A DNA stretch of 44,302 bases from Amanita rubescens (lineage: Eukaryota > Basidiomycota > Agaricomycetes > Agaricales > Amanitaceae), in the NCBI GenBank assembly GCA_015039365.1, contig WION01000436.1, positions 1-44,302 on the forward strand, written 5' to 3'. A program made the translations under genes and the position numbers. The notes below the pieces were generated by a model. The model worked only from the letters and a program-made list of their open reading frames with translations. It was not told the origin of the DNA and searched no databases. Every line of letters begins with the position of its first letter. Position 1 is the stretch's first letter. This document shows, piece after piece, positions 41,658 to 44,302 of the stretch.

Positions 41658-44302
41658 TCAAATCCAGTACATCGTCGTTGCCATTCTTTCATGAATTGGG
41701 GCGTAATTGCGTCTCCACGATTCGAGGTCAAACTCTCCGCTGCTGGTGCTATCCCCACTTATCGACGCGTTATCATCAAAGTGGAATTTGGCGCGCCCAC
41801 AAACGAGCTGCGAAACGTGAGTGAGTGCGTGAGTGAGTGAGTGAGTAAGATGAGATGTGGCACGAACATCTGCGTAATAAACCGGCGCAGGTATCTTGAC
41901 CGAGCGCGTTGCTCGGAGGTAACAATGACAGAGGTTGTACGTAAACTCTTGCAACCTATAACAACTCATAAGCGAAGCAGGCAAAAGTGAACAGCAGCAA
42001 CGCACTCGTCGACGCCGATCTTCGTCGCTTTAATTACCGTATAATGACTCGGCCGACTCGCTAACATCGACAGTCAACGTAACGTTTAAAAAAGAATAGG
42101 AGAAACGCACTTCCTTTCAACCCCGCTTGAGATTGCAAATAAAAATCCGGATAAACCGGATGTACAATATCTTGCGGTGTCGTCGTCAGCCACCTTCCTT
42201 CCATGGCAAACCACCCGGCACTTACCAACATCAACCACATAACCCGGATACAAATTCTCGTTTCCATTCCTATCCCTCCCTTCCTCATCCCTCGGGAAAA
42301 ACCTCTGATGATGTTTCTTTCCAACAACGATAAAACACAACCAAGGCCACTTTCCCGGATCCGTTCCATACTTTCTATTCACAACCGCCGCCATCCTAGG
42401 TATTTCAACTTGATCGACTTGGGAAAACTCTCCCTCGGAAACGCCATCTCGATAAAACACGATCCGGCGCGGAAGAGTCTTGTTGACGCGTTTGAAACGC
42501 TCGAGGAGGTCGTCGAACATGCTTTCCATGTCTTCGATCATTTCGAGGCGGGGGTCTTGAACGCGAGTTGTGGCGATGTAGCGCGTGTACCAGGGATCGA
42601 CGGAACCGACGAGAGCTGAGATGGAGGGTTGGTGGCTTCCTGGACCTGGATGGCTGACGTCTGCGCCGAAAACCATGGTGGGTTCTTTGAACCATTCGCG
42701 GCCGGGGACAAAGTTGATTCCTCCGATTCTCGTGTTGATTCTGGCCGCTTGAGCATTGATTTTTTTTTTGTACGGAAGCGAGGGAGGGAAGACGTACTTT
42801 AAAATGAGGTTGTTGTGGTACTGGTTGATTTTATTGTTCATGATTTCCCTGACGCGCTTGTCAGACCACCTAACACATTGAGTCGGAACGCCCATTTCGA
42901 TATCTCCAAATCTCTTTACAGCGTTTCGTAACTCTTCTGCATTTTCTGGAAGAATAACGACGAGTAGTTGGGCGTTACACTTTGCGCCTTCTTCTTTCAA
43001 AATCTGCCAAAAAAAAACGCGCGTGAGGACCAACACGTTGGTACGAACGCAAACGCACCCTAGTTACATTCCCATGCGCAATCCTCGGCGTCGATATCCC
43101 ACTCGGTTTCGATACATCTGCAAGCAATCGTCAGAAAAAGAACCTACGACACAACATCACTCACTCATCCCATGACTTCTCATCTCCTGAACCAACCCAT
43201 CCACAAACCTCTCAAGCACCTGCCCCTGCGCCCTCGACTCAAAACAAACCACCGTCCAAGAATCCACGTTCCCAGGCCTAAAAAACTTTCTCCTCATCAC
43301 ATCCCACACACCCGCTTTCCGATGCGGTACAATTTCACCTTTCGAATCCCCTCCACCACCACCAAAATTCACACGAGGAGGAGTCAACAACCTCCCCTTA
43401 ACCGGCAACGGATCCTTCTTAACGCTCAACCCAGCCTGAATCATAAAACCCGACTGCGCATACTGAAGATACTTCCACGAATCGTTTATACTCGACATTC
43501 TCTCCCTCGGCGTTTGAGGCATCACGCGCATCAATTCCGATACGACTTGCGGTGCGCTCTTTCCACGATAAAGTTGTTCGACGCTCCAACACACCGTAAT
43601 GGGGAATACGCTCCCGCTTTTAGTTTTGATACCCAAAGTTTTAGGGGGTACCGTCACTTGGTACGTTCGATAAAAATGATCTGCTACGCTGATTTCTTCG
43701 CCAGTGTTTGTTATCGAAAGTGATGGAACCGGAGTCTGGGACTAGGTCGGCGATGAGTTTGGGTTTGCCGCCTTGGTGGGCGCCGGGGAGGTCGATGGTG
43801 AATTTGAGTTGTTTGGCGAAGAGACGGAGGGAGCGGAAGGTTGGGTCGGATTTGGTTAGTTCGGAGATGCGCCGGGTGTCTCGGAAGCCGGAGTAGGACA
43901 TGAAGAGGTCTAGGAGGCGTCTTTTTGGGACGCTGTGCGGGGTGTTAGGAGGGGGGAAAAGAAGGGGATGGGGAGACGTACACGACGCCGACGGTTTGGT
44001 CGATCGTGACAAATATTTTGTCGTATGTTGGACGGACGGTTCTGGGCGCAATGACGTCAGTGGTATAAGAAAAAGAAAAAAAGACACTTACTGGTAGTAT
44101 CCTTTCCAAATTTCAAACGCGGATACTACTGGGGCGCGTTCGTTGGGTACATAAAAACTTCTTGCATTGTATAGAGTCCTAGGCTGCATCCTCGGTGCCG
44201 CTTGGACGAAAACATTGAGCATTGTAAGGGTCATCATGGCGCCAGAGCCTTGTTTGACGCTGTCCTTCTCGCCATTGACCAATCCTTGAAGGTACCTGTA
44301 TC
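41658..44302 (-). CDS. Argonaute, 5' end beyond the window
   Basis: Small-RNA-guided silencing protein. From the right edge: linker domain [20 protein letters not shown] and [23 protein letters not shown] with [12 protein letters not shown] and [22 protein letters not shown] with [17 protein letters not shown] has [35 protein letters not shown] (first catalytic Asp), [11 protein letters not shown] (glutamate finger) and [13 protein letters not shown] (second Asp). The C-terminal exons read [42 protein letters not shown] (fourth position, Asp rather than His) and end [11 protein letters not shown]. The fourth-position Asp gives a DEDD tetrad, compatible with slicing. About seven introns in this part. 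One extra base near 43710 (between SITFDN and [10 protein letters not shown]) breaks the frame; elsewhere it is clean. The N-terminal domain lies beyond 44302. A GTGAG microsatellite sits in the intron at 41791-41850. Confidence 0.9.
41818..41849. repeat. GTGA microsatellite inside an Argonaute intron
   Basis: About seven GTGA units, one interrupted (GTGC), lying within the last-but-one intron of the Argonaute gene. On the minus strand it reads as a TCAC run close to the acceptor. Confidence 0.8.

Noticed and set aside
42127..42619. Plus-strand ORFs of 68 and 138 codons
   Set aside because: They lie antisense to conserved PIWI-domain exons of Argonaute.
1..44302. CRISPR arrays, rRNA or tRNA genes
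   Set aside because: Scanning by eye found no regularly spaced repeats with unique spacers and no tRNA-like T-loop pattern; CRISPR would also be unexpected in a fungus.

Overview
The window looks like nuclear DNA of a filamentous basidiomycete, most likely an agaricomycete. Genes are cut by many introns of about 48-60 bp with GT(GC)...AG ends. The recognisable families are fungal: a DUF6534-type membrane protein, a NACHT NTPase, a SUR2-type sphingoid hydroxylase, a MUP1-type permease, a UBL3/MUB-type ubiquitin fold, a metacaspase, Argonaute and galactokinase. Intergenic DNA is long. There is no operon logic, and I see no rRNA, tRNA or CRISPR array.

Layout, left to right. 1-734 (-): AT-rich 5' part of a broken NACHT/STAND NTPase running off the left edge. 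2364-3525 (-): intact eight-exon short-chain dehydrogenase. 3526-5900: mostly empty, with two weak coding signals. 5922-8383 (+): MUP1-like amino acid permease. 8974-10358 (-): unnamed charged, Ser/Pro-rich protein. 13212-14099 (+): secreted protein with a highly charged heptad-repeat tail. 16607-17663 (-): C4-sphingoid hydroxylase with several frame breaks. 19647-22664 (-): two tandem copies of a GTPase plus Cys-rich protein, one intact and one decayed. 22.7-27.2 kb: gene-poor. 27198-28979 (-): DUF6534-type membrane protein with about a dozen small introns. 31352-31752 (-): small secreted proline-rich protein. 32100-33162 (+): prenyl-anchored ubiquitin-fold protein. 34748-36195 (+): metacaspase. 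36580-37120: G-rich minisatellite. 37566-38909 (-): HNH-domain protein. 39189-39533 (-): unnamed ORF. 39632-41577 (+): galactokinase. 41658-44302 (-): Argonaute, cut by the right edge and convergent with galactokinase.

The genes do not form one pathway. The recurring feature is that several otherwise well-conserved genes (permease, hydroxylase, metacaspase, galactokinase, Argonaute) carry isolated one-base frame breaks while the protein sequence on both sides stays clean. Other genes (dehydrogenase, DUF6534 protein, HNH protein, UBL3-like, large GTPase) read through perfectly. This may be residual indel error in a long-read assembly or very recent gene decay; the sequence alone cannot decide. 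Exon structures were worked out by hand from splice sites and family motifs, so individual junctions may be off by a few bases.
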